Part shown: positions 42,993 to 52,569 of the stretch, one piece after another
Layout of the letters: each line of letters starts with the position of its first letter
How positions within the stretch are numbered: position 1 is the stretch's first letter
Translations under genes and position numbers: made by a program
DNA from: an uncultured Poribacteria bacterium
GTDB taxonomy: Bacteria > Poribacteria > WGA-4E > PCPOR2b
Assembly: GCA_958296125.1 (NCBI GenBank)
Contig: OY282444.1
Coordinates: forward strand, 3,071,623 to 3,135,622
Direction of reading: 5' to 3'
DNA: 64,000 bases
The notes under the pieces: generated by a model
Seen by the model: the letters and a program-made list of their open reading frames with translations, nothing else
Databases searched by the model: none
Told to the model about the DNA's origin: nothing

Positions 42993-44711
42993 ATGAAAAA
43001 ACTAATTTTTGCAGCAATAGTAATCAGTTTATCGCTACTGCTTTTGACAAATGCTAATGTCCAAGCCGCGGATGTCAATAGCGATGGTGTTGTGAATATC
43101 CTCGATTTGGTGCTTGTCAGTTCGCATTTTGGTGAGCGTGTTGACGCAGCGCAGATGTCGAATATAGATGTCAATAGCGACGGTGTCGTGGATGTTCGAG
43201 ATTTAATAATCGTTGCCAACATTATGGGACGAGGTGAGGAACCCACAATGCCCACAGGCGGCACCCTGATTTTTGGGCGTGGAGGCGATTCGCTTACTCT
43301 TGATCCGGTGCTGGTACTTGATGGCGAATCGGGAAAGGTTTGTGACATGATCTACGATACGCTCATCCAATATCGACAGGACACAACTGACATCGAACCC
43401 GCCTTAGCGGAAGCGTGGGAAAGCTCTGCCGATGGCTTGGTGTGGACATTTCACTTGCGACAAGGGGTCCAATTCCACGATGGCACTCCGTTAAACGCAG
43501 ATGCCGTCGTCTCTTCACTCACTCGTCCACAGGCAGTGTTTCGTGATTTTCAGACAGAATTTATCAGCCAAATTACTGCCCTAGATCCGTTTACAGTTCA
43601 AATTGTACTCAAAACGCCATTCGCTCCTTTTCTCAGTATGCTCGCCGGAACTGCACTTTCTATCGTGAGTCCGACAGCTGTTCAATACTTTGGTGATAAT
43701 TTTGCTAAGAACCCCGTCGGCACAGGTCCATTCAAATTTGTGCGGTGGGATCGGGACGACAAAATTGTACTTGAAGCAAACGATACACACTGGACAGGAA
43801 GACCTTCACTCGATAGGATCATCTTCCGTTCTATCCCTGACAACTCGGTGCGGCTTATGGAACTTCAGCAAGGCAGGCTCCATGCGATGGAATTTCCGAA
43901 TCCGGACGAAATCTCAATTATCCGAGGCGATGCACAGCTGGAGCTCCTGATGCGGCCAAGCCTGAATGTCGGGTATTTGGCGATGAACATGGACAAACCG
44001 CCCTTTGATAATCTCAAAGTACGCCGTGCAATTAACCACGCGGTTAACAAAGCCGAGATCATTGAACACCTCTATCAAGGTACAGCTATCCCCGCGAAGG
44101 GGCCAATCCCGCCTGTGCTCTGGAGTTATGACGGTACCATTGAGGATTACGAATACAATCCAGAGCTGGCGAAACAGCTGCTCGCGGAGGCTGGTTATCC
44201 CGATGGGTTTGAGACAACGCTCTGGGTGCTGCCGGTGCCGCGCCCCTACATTCCGGACGGGTACGCCCTCGCGGAGGCCCTACAGTCCGAACTCCGAAAC
44301 ATCGGTGTTGAGACAACAATCGTCACCTATGATTGGGGCACCTATCTTGCGAAAGTCGAAGTTGGGGAGCACGATATGGCGATGTTAGGGTGGATTGCTG
44401 ACGAAGGGGACCCGGATAACTTCTTCTACTATCTTTTGAGTAAAACCTATGCAGAGAAACCCGCATTTAATATCGCATTTTATCGAAGCGATGAGATGCA
44501 GGATGTCCTCGAACGCGCCAGAACGAGCACCGATCGAAATGAACGGATTGAACTCTATCGGCAGGCACAAGCAATCTTCCATAGAGACGCACCGTGGGTC
44601 CCGTTGGCACACGCGCAACGGCTTTTGGTTATTGACAGAAGAGTGAAAAATCTCAGGCTTGCGCCGATAGGGTGGAAATATATCCGCAACGCATCGTTAG
44701 CACCAGAGTAG
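42993..44711 (+). CDS. Dockerin-containing ABC-type solute-binding protein (family 5)
   Basis: 572 residues. A signal peptide covers 1-25 (LIFAAIVISLSLLLLTNANVQA). A complete type I dockerin follows at about 27-80: two Ca-binding loops, each DVNSDGVV plus a helix (NILDLVLVSSHFG and DVRDLIIVANIMG). From about 90 the protein is a family 5 solute-binding protein (GGTLIFGRGGDSLTLDP, LAEAWESSADGLVWTFHLRQGVQFHDG, NPVGTGPFKFVRWDRDDKIVL, VRRAINHAVNKAEI), the oligopeptide/dipeptide/nickel type. No permease or ATPase gene adjoins. The dockerin should tether it to a cohesin-bearing surface protein; one candidate is at 7437. Confidence 0.92.
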   Translation: MKKLIFAAIVISLSLLLLTNANVQAADVNSDGVVNILDLVLVSSHFGERVDAAQMSNIDVNSDGVVDVRDLIIVANIMGRGEEPTMPTGGTLIFGRGGDSLTLDPVLVLDGESGKVCDMIYDTLIQYRQDTTDIEPALAEAWESSADGLVWTFHLRQGVQFHDGTPLNADAVVSSLTRPQAVFRDFQTEFISQITALDPFTVQIVLKTPFAPFLSMLAGTALSIVSPTAVQYFGDNFAKNPVGTGPFKFVRWDRDDKIVLEANDTHWTGRPSLDRIIFRSIPDNSVRLMELQQGRLHAMEFPNPDEISIIRGDAQLELLMRPSLNVGYLAMNMDKPPFDNLKVRRAINHAVNKAEIIEHLYQGTAIPAKGPIPPVLWSYDGTIEDYEYNPELAKQLLAEAGYPDGFETTLWVLPVPRPYIPDGYALAEALQSELRNIGVETTIVTYDWGTYLAKVEVGEHDMAMLGWIADEGDPDNFFYYLLSKTYAEKPAFNIAFYRSDEMQDVLERARTSTDRNERIELYRQAQAIFHRDAPWVPLAHAQRLLVIDRRVKNLRLAPIGWKYIRNASLAPE

Positions 44712-45072
44712 AGACTGGTATTCTTTACAGTTCTGACGGAGCGACAAGTGTATAGAAAATACGCAACCTTAGTAAGTCGTGTGTAAGATGTCGAAACGAT
44801 TTCTTCTTACGCATTACGTATTATCCGGCATTACGTTCTGTCCCATCCAATAATCGTAGGTCGAGATTCATATCTCGACACTTTTGAAGGTGCGATTTGC
44901 CTCGCTTGACGTTCTTTTGTTCAATTCGTAATTTCATCAACACCCAAATCGTTGTATAATAAGTGCAATATAATCAACCTACATCGGCTTGTTTACCATA
45001 AAAACTTCCTTTTTTTGGCTGATTATGTCAACTATATTTATGCCTACCTCTCAAATACTAAGGAGGTTGATT
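44712..45072. other. 361-base intergenic region with repeats
   Basis: Contains TTACGCATTACGTATTA (44807-44823) and the repeat at 44856-44880. TATAAT-like sequence (GTATAATAAG) near 44954 may be the -10 of the next gene. No RNA gene is recognised. Confidence 0.4.
44856..44880 (+). repeat. Dispersed repeat, GTAGGTCGAGATTC family, copy 1
   Basis: Internally palindromic (TCGAGAT and ATCTCGA), matched in inverted orientation at 41369-41393 with one difference over 25 bases. Confidence 0.75.
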
Positions 45073-45504
45073 ATGAAATGGCTTACCATTGGAATTTTAC
45101 TCAATTTCTTTTTTGCTGCACCCGTTCTCAGTGAATTAACAAAAGAGGATTTACAAGCTATTCGCGCTATTGTTAAAGAAGAAATCACAGAATCTGAAGC
45201 CCGTACCGATCTCAAGTTTCAGCTATTGACCACCCGAATTGATGAAATGGACAAGCGTTTGACTGCTAGCATTGCCGACGTGGACAGGAGACTTACTCAT
45301 AGTATCAATGCCGTGGATAAGCGACTTGGATTTCTACAAAGTCTTGTAATTGTGTTAGTTACTACCGTTATTACTACCGTTATCGGTGTCCCAACAGCAA
45401 TTTTCATTTATCTTGAGAGAAGGACAGCCAAAGGAAATAAAGAATCTCAAGGGGAGGATAGTGCTCTCTCTCAAGAGATTCCTGCATATTTGCGAGGGAG
45501 ATAG
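45073..45504 (+). CDS. Coiled-coil protein with signal peptide and C-terminal membrane helix
   Basis: 143 residues from the ATG at 45073 with AGGAGG; the longer frame from 44989 lacks a ribosome site. Signal peptide IGILLNFFFAAPVLS, then a long helical region about 22-85 with heptad pattern (KEDLQAIRAIVKEEITESEA; RIDEMDKRLTASIADVDRRL; HSINAVDKRLGFL), then a membrane helix near 91-113 (LVIVLVTTVITTVIGVPTAIFIYL) and a polar tail. It is probably an envelope protein with a periplasmic coiled coil. No function is known to me. Confidence 0.75.
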   Translation: MKWLTIGILLNFFFAAPVLSELTKEDLQAIRAIVKEEITESEARTDLKFQLLTTRIDEMDKRLTASIADVDRRLTHSINAVDKRLGFLQSLVIVLVTTVITTVIGVPTAIFIYLERRTAKGNKESQGEDSALSQEIPAYLRGR

Positions 45505-45613
45505 TCGTATAGAAACACAATAATTAGCCCGTGAACCGGAAAGATAAAATCAGCTAACTCAACCTCAGCGGGCCTTAATTCCTTCGCTCTCTGCTACCAG
45601 AAAGGAAATTCCT

Positions 45614-46153
45614 ATGACCCCTTCAATGCCCTCGAATGCCCAAGATTATTACAATCGTGGGCGAAACTACCATCGCGAAGCCAATTACGACCGCGCTATC
45701 TCTGATTATACCCAAGCGATAGAACTGAAGCCTGACTATGCCGATGCCTATGCTTGGCGCGCGTTGGCTTACTTTGAAAAAAAGGATTATCTTCGCGCCC
45801 TCGCAAACTGGACTATAATAATAGGACTTTTTCCCAATCAAGCTTACGGCTATGTCGGTCGCGCGGTGGCTCACTATGGTGTAGAGGATTATGACCGTGC
45901 AATCGAAGACTATACCGTAGCAATAGAACTGAGGCCTGACTATGCCGATGCCTATCGCAATCGGGGTGCAGCTTACTTGATGAAAGAAGATTATGACCGT
46001 GCGATTGCAGACCTTACTAGAACAATAGAGTTGATGCCTGATTATGTCCTCGCCTACGAGTTGCGCGGAAAGGCGTACCGAAAAAAAGGAGAGCTTAACA
46101 GTGCTGAAGCAGACTTGTCCAAGGCAGAGCAGCTCCAAAAGAAAGGTCAATAA
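45614..46153 (+). CDS. Tetratricopeptide repeat protein
   Basis: 179 residues with AAAGGA upstream. Five consecutive TPR units cover nearly the whole protein; most follow the pattern YDRAISDYTQAIELKPDYADAYAWRALAYF. Near-identical repeats (for example YDRAIEDYTVAIELRPDYAD and YDRAIADLTRTIELMPDYV) suggest recent internal duplication. There is no signal peptide, so it is probably a cytoplasmic scaffold. It follows the coiled-coil gene by 109 bases and converges with the M14 peptidase gene. Confidence 0.85.
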   Translation: MTPSMPSNAQDYYNRGRNYHREANYDRAISDYTQAIELKPDYADAYAWRALAYFEKKDYLRALANWTIIIGLFPNQAYGYVGRAVAHYGVEDYDRAIEDYTVAIELRPDYADAYRNRGAAYLMKEDYDRAIADLTRTIELMPDYVLAYELRGKAYRKKGELNSAEADLSKAEQLQKKGQ

Positions 46154-46362
46154 CCTTCCCTACCGAATTATAGAGGTTTATAGAATTCCCACTTTCGCGA
46201 GACAGAAATTGTATAGCACTGGGCCCATCTTTGTTGTCGATCCACATGTAATTGCCAAGCAATTCACTACAACAGTGGTGTAGACACCCAACCGTGGATT
46301 CTGAATCTGCGTCCTCCGTGTCATCTGCTTAATCCGTGATTCAGACAATATTTCCCGCACCC

Positions 46363-48918
46363 CTAACCAATAAGTGCATTGAACAGCAACTTAAACGTCC
46401 CATGCGTTTGCGCTCGATGCTGCGGTCTGAATCCGAAAAGAACAACCGAGCCTTCGCCGTACTTCGCTGAAATCGTGCCAGCAGTTCCCGCTATCTGGTC
46501 TTCGCCGACAAGCCAGCCACTCTGCAAGACCTCCCTCTCAGGATATTGGACGAGGATCTCGCACCTCTCATTGGAAAAAGAGGGTTGAACGCGGAAGGTG
46601 GGACCGCTCCAGAAGAAGATGAGCCCCTCGTTGGGCATACCGTAAGTGAGCCGATGATTCGTGTCGATATGGGCGTGTAGAGTGGATCCGGGACAGAAGA
46701 ACTCTTTGGCTGACTTATCTGCGAGGACGTTTTGCACTGGTAAATCCAACTGTTTGATAGCAAAGTCACAAGCTTGATTAAGCGTTACCAACGTGCCGCC
46801 GCCTTCGACGAATTCTTTGATCGCTTGGATCCCCTCGGCCCCGATACCGCTTCGATATTCTGGTGGGGCAGGGTTTTCTCTGAGCCGCCCCTCCGCCTTG
46901 TTGCCGGTGATCATATCAGGGGAGTCATCGGGGAGTATGAGGATGTCAATGTGCTGATCCAAGTTGCCAGCTTTAATCTCCTTATCTCTCAGCGTCTGGC
47001 ACGGAAATCCGAACTGTTCCAAGACCAACCGCGTCCAACCCTCGTCCATGTTACCGCCCCAGTATCGCTGATACATACCGATACGCGCTCGCTGGACTTC
47101 GTGTTGTTCCGGCTCCAACACCCCTTCAAGCGCGTGGAAGGTAACACCACAATCTTGGGCGATCTCTGTGAGCAGATCTTCGGACCCCGCAGCAGCCACA
47201 AACGCGCCCGCCGGAAATTCTTCATCCCCCACCGATACTGCCTCATGAAGGCGTGTCACACGAACACCGTGGTCGAACAACTGATTGAGGGCTTTGAAGC
47301 TGTCGTTTAACCTGCCATCAAAGAGATAACCGACCTGCGAGGTCCCAACCCTTCTGCCGGTAAGGGGTTCAGACACCGTAACCGCTTCAAAACTCCCTTC
47401 TACATTTCCCTTTACCGGCACCGCATTGACCCCCATGAACTCCGCTATGGTGTCTGTTGTGGTATCATAGGGACGTTGAGGTGTCCCATCCGGTTGCCGC
47501 GTCCACGCGTCGTCCGGGTATCGTGTCTGTCCCAGCAGCGTCTTAATAACACCCATCTTCGGTTGATTGAGGGGGATGCGGTAGGTGCCCGTGGGATAAT
47601 TTGAACCGTTGACAGTAAAATCTTGGGTGGCTTTAGAGATGTCTATCCCCTGCACCCTCAGTTTGTTAATCATCTTTAGGACGGTCAGCGGATCGTGTTG
47701 GTCTGGGCGGATGAGGTAGGCGGAAGGTGTACCGGACGCGCCGAGCGCAGTTTGTCGCTTCGCCTTCAGATACGCATTTCGCAGAATCGTATCCTTATTC
47801 CGTGCCGCCATATCAAGGAGTCCCCACGCCGAAATTTTTTGCTGCTCAACGATGTCGCGGGGTCTCCACCATCCTCCCTCCCATGGATGGGGAAAGTTGG
47901 TCTGAGGCTTATAGTGGGGAAACGCTCTTAATGTGTTACCCCCCTCGTCTAGCAGTTGCTTCCTGTCATCTTCGCCTTTCAGTTGATTTTTGTGGATGTA
48001 CATCGGTGTCGCCAATTTAGCATGTGCCGATTCCGTCAGCATACTGGCGATGTTGTGATAGTTACCCATCCAGTGGAAACCGAGGTGACTCCACGCCGGG
48101 AACAGGGACGCATTGAGGATGCCGGTCTTACCCGCTTCCTCCAGCTTATACGCCATGTGCGCCCCGTACCAGCTTATCTCCCGCCAAACCAACGGGTCGC
48201 CGTGCGGATGCAGCGGTTCCGAATAGGGGCACACCCATAAACGGGCACCGTAGCAGCCCATCTCGTGATGGTCTTGATAAGCGTGGGGCTGCCACTCCTG
48301 ATACATGATTTGCGCCATATATTGAGATTCGACCAAGTTAAACATGAAAGCATCGCGATTGTTGTCGTGCCCGGCATATTTGTGATACAACCACGGCGGC
48401 GTACTACCTTCGTACTTTGTGCCGAGATATTTGTTGTACCAGTCGGTCACCATAATCTGCCCGTCTGGGTTGAAGCACGGTACTATCAGGGAGATGACGT
48501 TACCCAGAATGCGCGTCGCTTCTGCATCGGTCCGGGTTATCTGGTCGTAAACCAATTCGGAAACCATCTGTGTGCTGCCAATCTCTGTCGCGTGCAGCCC
48601 CATCGATTGGAGGATAATTGTCTTTCCTTCGTCTACGAGTGAGTTTATTACTGCCTCCGATACTCCGCGTGGATCCTTGATTTGATCGTTCACCTCGCGG
48701 AGACGCTCCAAATTTGCCAGATTCTCCGGTGAGGAGATAATCACAAATAGAAACGGGTGCCCCTCTGTGGAGGGACCCATATCAATGACTTGGATCTTGT
48801 CGCTCTGTTCCTCCAATAATCGGAAGTAATCGACAATCCGATCCCACCGTGCTATCTGCCGATCGCTTCCAAGCTGGAAGCCAAAAAACGCTTCGGGGGA
48901 CGTTATCTGCTGATGCAT
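46363..48918 (-). CDS. M14-family zinc carboxypeptidase-like protein
   Basis: 851 residues, GGAGA before the ATG, no signal peptide. The M14 domain is at about 10-350: the metal motif HxxE is His109/Glu112 in GLHATEIGS, with VPCFNPDGQIM near 146-156 and the later His candidates in YQDHHEMG near 215-221. The C-terminal half (about 540-851) is a flavodoxin/glutamine-amidotransferase-like region with GTLVTLNQACDFAIK near 715. Such large M14 proteins occur near sugar and amino-acid catabolic genes. The peptide substrate is unknown, and cytoplasmic location is inferred only from the missing signal. Confidence 0.88.
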   Translation of the reverse strand: MHQQITSPEAFFGFQLGSDRQIARWDRIVDYFRLLEEQSDKIQVIDMGPSTEGHPFLFVIISSPENLANLERLREVNDQIKDPRGVSEAVINSLVDEGKTIILQSMGLHATEIGSTQMVSELVYDQITRTDAEATRILGNVISLIVPCFNPDGQIMVTDWYNKYLGTKYEGSTPPWLYHKYAGHDNNRDAFMFNLVESQYMAQIMYQEWQPHAYQDHHEMGCYGARLWVCPYSEPLHPHGDPLVWREISWYGAHMAYKLEEAGKTGILNASLFPAWSHLGFHWMGNYHNIASMLTESAHAKLATPMYIHKNQLKGEDDRKQLLDEGGNTLRAFPHYKPQTNFPHPWEGGWWRPRDIVEQQKISAWGLLDMAARNKDTILRNAYLKAKRQTALGASGTPSAYLIRPDQHDPLTVLKMINKLRVQGIDISKATQDFTVNGSNYPTGTYRIPLNQPKMGVIKTLLGQTRYPDDAWTRQPDGTPQRPYDTTTDTIAEFMGVNAVPVKGNVEGSFEAVTVSEPLTGRRVGTSQVGYLFDGRLNDSFKALNQLFDHGVRVTRLHEAVSVGDEEFPAGAFVAAAGSEDLLTEIAQDCGVTFHALEGVLEPEQHEVQRARIGMYQRYWGGNMDEGWTRLVLEQFGFPCQTLRDKEIKAGNLDQHIDILILPDDSPDMITGNKAEGRLRENPAPPEYRSGIGAEGIQAIKEFVEGGGTLVTLNQACDFAIKQLDLPVQNVLADKSAKEFFCPGSTLHAHIDTNHRLTYGMPNEGLIFFWSGPTFRVQPSFSNERCEILVQYPEREVLQSGWLVGEDQIAGTAGTISAKYGEGSVVLFGFRPQHRAQTHGTFKLLFNALIG

Positions 48919-48957
48919 GTTTGTCTCCTATTCAAGGATCTATGACGCTTTTACACT

Positions 48958-50127
48958 TTACGCGATCCCCAATTTCTCGTTAATCTCGCCCTGATACCCT
49001 TCCAATTCACAGTTTTCAATCTCCGCCAATGTCACCGGGCGACCATGCCAACCGGACTCATAGACCGCCATGCAGAGCGCTTCGGACCTCATACCCTCAA
49101 TCCCATCAACCTCCGGTTTGCCACCGGTGGTGATAGCGTCTGCAAAATACTTGAGTTCTATGGCGACGGTGTCCTCAATACCACTTGGGAAGTAATATTC
49201 GCGTTCGTCAGCGTTGATGTGCGCCAGAAATTCTTGGAGCAAGCCTTCGTTGCTGATGGTTTTGCCGCCGCGCGGCGTGAGGCCCGCTTCAAAGTCCAAA
49301 CTGCCTTCGCTGCCGTAAACGGTTCTGCGACTGATACCGTTCCCCGGTCCGGAACCGACCCACGTCCATTGAGCGGTGATCCCCCGCTCAAATTTAATTG
49401 CGGAGATCATTGCATCCTCAACATCAACATCGTAGCCGCCCTGCCGTTCTGCTGGATTGTCATAGCGGTAGGGTTCGTAAGCCTTATTGATTGCGTAAAC
49501 CTCCACCGCCTCCGCATCAAGAATAAAGCGCATGAGATCCGTAAAATGGACACCACCATCAAGTACCCAACCGCCGCCGGCATCCATCTTAAAATTACGC
49601 CAACTCCATTTCCCCAAACCCTCGCTGACCTCTATCCAAAAAACCATCCGCGGGTCGCCGATCCACCCTTGACGCACCGCCCACCGTCGCGCCCGCTGGA
49701 CCCGATCCAGACGATAATTTTCTGCGACAGACAGGATGCGCCCGTTCTGCTCCGCAGCGTTGAGGATGAGTTTACAGGCACGCATCGTGATACCGAGAGG
49801 CTTTTCGATGATGACATGTAGTCCTGCTTCCAGCGCAGTAACGGCAAGGGTGTGGTGTGCGCGATGGAGGGCACAGATGTCCACACAAGCGAGGTCTGAA
49901 TGCTTAGAGAGCATCTCTTCAACATCCGTATAAACTGCTGGTTTTGTGCCCCCTTGAAATTCATGCGCTTGGTTCGCCCGCTCTTCTGCGCGGCTAGCAT
50001 CGATGTCACAGGCGGCGACGATGTCGAAGGATTTGATCCCCTTCGACCAAAGCTCTTGATACCCCCGCATGTGGGCACCGGACATCCCCCCACAACCAAT
50101 TAACCCCATTTTGAGTCGATCTGACAT
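48958..50127 (-). CDS. Gfo/Idh/MocA family oxidoreductase
   Basis: 389 residues. The N-terminal Rossmann fold carries LKMGLIGCGGMSGAHMRGYQ at about 5-24. The catalytic Lys is in HVIIEKPLGI near 103-112. The C-terminal alpha/beta domain has GGWVLDGGVHFTDLMRF near 185-200, with the family Asp and His. Members oxidise or reduce sugars, inositol or related polyols with NAD(P). The ManD/RspA-like gene lies 62 bases upstream on the same strand, so the two probably act in one sugar-acid pathway. Confidence 0.92.
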   Translation of the reverse strand: MSDRLKMGLIGCGGMSGAHMRGYQELWSKGIKSFDIVAACDIDASRAEERANQAHEFQGGTKPAVYTDVEEMLSKHSDLACVDICALHRAHHTLAVTALEAGLHVIIEKPLGITMRACKLILNAAEQNGRILSVAENYRLDRVQRARRWAVRQGWIGDPRMVFWIEVSEGLGKWSWRNFKMDAGGGWVLDGGVHFTDLMRFILDAEAVEVYAINKAYEPYRYDNPAERQGGYDVDVEDAMISAIKFERGITAQWTWVGSGPGNGISRRTVYGSEGSLDFEAGLTPRGGKTISNEGLLQEFLAHINADEREYYFPSGIEDTVAIELKYFADAITTGGKPEVDGIEGMRSEALCMAVYESGWHGRPVTLAEIENCELEGYQGEINEKLGIA

Positions 50128-50189
50128 GATTTTGCCTTTATCTACTTTGGTTCACCTGAAAAAATTGTATAAAGAAATCTCTTCATCCA

Positions 50190-51422
50190 TCACGGACGAA
50201 TTATGGTCCCATCAGCCAGTCTTACGTTGCCCCACGACCAGTTAGAGCTTGCAGGTTCTGTTATAGGATACTTCGCCGCCAGTTCCTCGTCTATATCTAT
50301 GCCGAGCCCCGGCTTGCCGTTAGCCCACATATATCCGTTGCGGACTTCAGGCGTTCCCGGAAACACCTCCTTCAGCAGGTCGGTCTGATAGGGGCCCGCC
50401 TCTTGGATGCCGAAATTCCACACATTCAGGTCTAGCATGAGTTGGGCGGCGTGCCCCACCGGAGAGACATCCCCAGGACCGTGCCAAGCGGTACGGACGT
50501 TGAAGGCTTCACAGAGTGCAGCCAACTTTCGCGCTGGTGTCAATCCACCAATTTGAGAGACATGGACCCGCATGAAATCGAGCAGGCGATCCTTGACCAT
50601 CGGAATAATCTCGTGCGGATTGTTGTATAACTCACCCATAGCAATCGGCGTACTTGTCTGCTCCCGCACGAGTCGGAAGTAGTCGTTGTCCTCCGGCGCA
50701 AAAAGATCTTCTAAGAAAAAGAGTCTAAACGGCTCAAGCTCTTTTGCCAAACCGAGCCCCATGATGGGTGGGAGGCGTTCATGGACATCGTAGATAATGT
50801 CAACCTCCCAGCCAAAAGTGGAGCGGAAATGTTCAAAGGCACGCACGATAGCGCGAACCGATTGGGCTGGATCGTAGATACTGCCGCTTGATTCGGAAAC
50901 CTTGTCTGTGATGACGGGCTTCTCGCTATGCGGAGAATCGTCTAAAAAAAGGCGGTCTGTGCCTCCAAGTTTGAAGTAACGGAAACCGTCTTCGATAAAT
51001 GCCCAGACATTTTCTTCATACTCTTTGAGGTCGTTTCCGCCCGGTACGATGTATACCGCCGCTGCTTCCCTTGATTTTCCGCCGAACAGGTCGTAAACAG
51101 GCATTCCCGCGACCTTGCCCTTGATGTCCCATAATGCTTGATCAACACCGCTTATCGCGTTGTTGAGGATGGGGCCGTTCCGCCAGTATGCAGACACATT
51201 GCACGACTGCCAGATGTCTTCGATGTCAGCAGGATCTTTGCCGATGAGAAACGGGCGAAGGTAGTCATTGACAGCAGTTTCAACGACGAGGGCCCGTTGG
51301 GTAAAAGTGGCACAACCCAAGCCGTACAATTCCGGTTCATTGGTCTCTATTTTTACCACATTGAGGTTCGCTGTCGGCTGCGTCACAATGACGCGAACAT
51401 CACGAATTTTTAGGTTGCTCAT
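50190..51422 (-). CDS. Enolase-superfamily protein, mannonate dehydratase (ManD/RspA)-like
   Basis: 410 residues with AAGGAG upstream. The N-terminal cap opens IRDVRVIVTQPTANLNVVKIETNEPELYGLGCATF, typical of the ManD/RspA subgroup. In the barrel: Asp in IIYDVHERLPP near 213-223, Glu in FFLEDLFAPED near 240, Glu in PIAMGELYNNP near 265, His in TAWHGPGDVSPVGHAAQL near 315, and the ending NGKPGLGIDIDEELAAKYP. Characterised members dehydrate D-mannonate or D-gluconate to the 2-keto-3-deoxy acid. The neighbouring Gfo/Idh gene and the FAH-family gene fit sugar-acid breakdown. Confidence 0.9.
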   Translation of the reverse strand: MSNLKIRDVRVIVTQPTANLNVVKIETNEPELYGLGCATFTQRALVVETAVNDYLRPFLIGKDPADIEDIWQSCNVSAYWRNGPILNNAISGVDQALWDIKGKVAGMPVYDLFGGKSREAAAVYIVPGGNDLKEYEENVWAFIEDGFRYFKLGGTDRLFLDDSPHSEKPVITDKVSESSGSIYDPAQSVRAIVRAFEHFRSTFGWEVDIIYDVHERLPPIMGLGLAKELEPFRLFFLEDLFAPEDNDYFRLVREQTSTPIAMGELYNNPHEIIPMVKDRLLDFMRVHVSQIGGLTPARKLAALCEAFNVRTAWHGPGDVSPVGHAAQLMLDLNVWNFGIQEAGPYQTDLLKEVFPGTPEVRNGYMWANGKPGLGIDIDEELAAKYPITEPASSNWSWGNVRLADGTIIRP

Positions 51423-51449
51423 GGATTCTCCTTTAATCTATATTGCCGA

Positions 51450-52529
51450 TCACGTTTTAAGAGTGCCACAGTAAGCACAAGCGGAAATCGAGGGTGGACC
51501 AGTGATTATCTCCGTTTCAGATCCCAAGTAACGTTCATGATTGGTAACACAGTTGGGATTCTCACAGGCTTGTTGATCTGATACAATTTCTCTAGTCGGG
51601 GGTTGTGTCAAGACTAACTGTTCAAGCCCTAATAAACTTGCGACCAACGCCATCCGGATGGGGACCGCGTTCGCAGATTGTTCAAAATACGCCGCGCGTG
51701 CATCCTCGTCTAACTCATAAGCTAACTCATTAACACGCGGTAGTGGGTGCATAATCATCGCATCAGGTTTAGCGTAATCCATTATTGCGACATCCACAAG
51801 GTAACTCCCCCGTGCCGCTTCAGGAGAGATCTCCGGCGGCAAACGCTCTTCCTGAAGGCGATTCACATAGATGACATCAAGCTCACCAATCACATCGCTG
51901 AGTTGATTTGTCTTAGGCGGTTCCTGACTGTAGAGATGTTTCAAGCGGGTAGAGATCCATTCGGGCATCTGAAACCCATCAGGCGCGATATGGAGGAGTT
52001 TCCCACAGAATCGTGCAACGCCAAGCGCGAGTGAATGCGCCGCTCGCCCGTATCTCAGGTCACCACAAATGCCAACCGTCAACCCTTCTATCCGCCCTTT
52101 TCGCTGGAGGATTGTGTACAGGTCTGTGAGTGCCTGCGTTGGATGCCGATGGCTGCCATCGCCGCCGTTAATCACCGGGACGTTGGAATAGCGTCCCATA
52201 ACATGGGCTGCGCCAGCCCAACTGTGACGGACCACGATTAGGTCTGAGTAGTTGGTAACCATGCGAGCGGTGTCCGCAATTGTTTCGCCCTTTGCAACAG
52301 AAGCGGCATCAGGGTTTGCAAAGCCGAGCGCGCGCCCATCAAGTCGTCCTATCGCACTTTCAAAGGAGAGACGTGTTCGTGTACTCGGTTCATAAAACAG
52401 GGTTGCTAACAGTTTGCCTTTACAGAAACCAGACCATGTGGCAAGCTGCGTCCGCATCTGATCCGCGAGCCGAAAAATCTGTTCAATTTCAAAGTTGGAT
52501 AAGTCATCAAGCGTGATGAGATGTCTCAT
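51450..52529 (-). CDS. pyrB: Aspartate carbamoyltransferase with C-terminal PyrI-type zinc ribbon
   Basis: 359 residues from ATG 52529, with GAGG upstream; a TTG two codons earlier is also open. The catalytic chain covers about 1-310: carbamoyl-phosphate site FYEPSTRTRLSFESA near 48-62, VINGGDGSHRHPTQALTDL near 120-138, and the Asp domain with IMHPLPRVNEL near 265-275. After about residue 318 comes CENPNC and, 23 residues later, CAYC, exactly the C-x4-C-x23-C-x2-C of the zinc domain of PyrI. The allosteric N-terminal domain of PyrI is absent. It catalyses carbamoyl-aspartate formation in pyrimidine synthesis. pyrD precedes it in the transcript. Confidence 0.95.
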   Translation of the reverse strand: MRHLITLDDLSNFEIEQIFRLADQMRTQLATWSGFCKGKLLATLFYEPSTRTRLSFESAIGRLDGRALGFANPDAASVAKGETIADTARMVTNYSDLIVVRHSWAGAAHVMGRYSNVPVINGGDGSHRHPTQALTDLYTILQRKGRIEGLTVGICGDLRYGRAAHSLALGVARFCGKLLHIAPDGFQMPEWISTRLKHLYSQEPPKTNQLSDVIGELDVIYVNRLQEERLPPEISPEAARGSYLVDVAIMDYAKPDAMIMHPLPRVNELAYELDEDARAAYFEQSANAVPIRMALVASLLGLEQLVLTQPPTREIVSDQQACENPNCVTNHERYLGSETEIITGPPSISACAYCGTLKT

Positions 52530-52569
52530 AGGCAATCCTCGTTGATGATATTGATAAGAGTTCGTAAAT

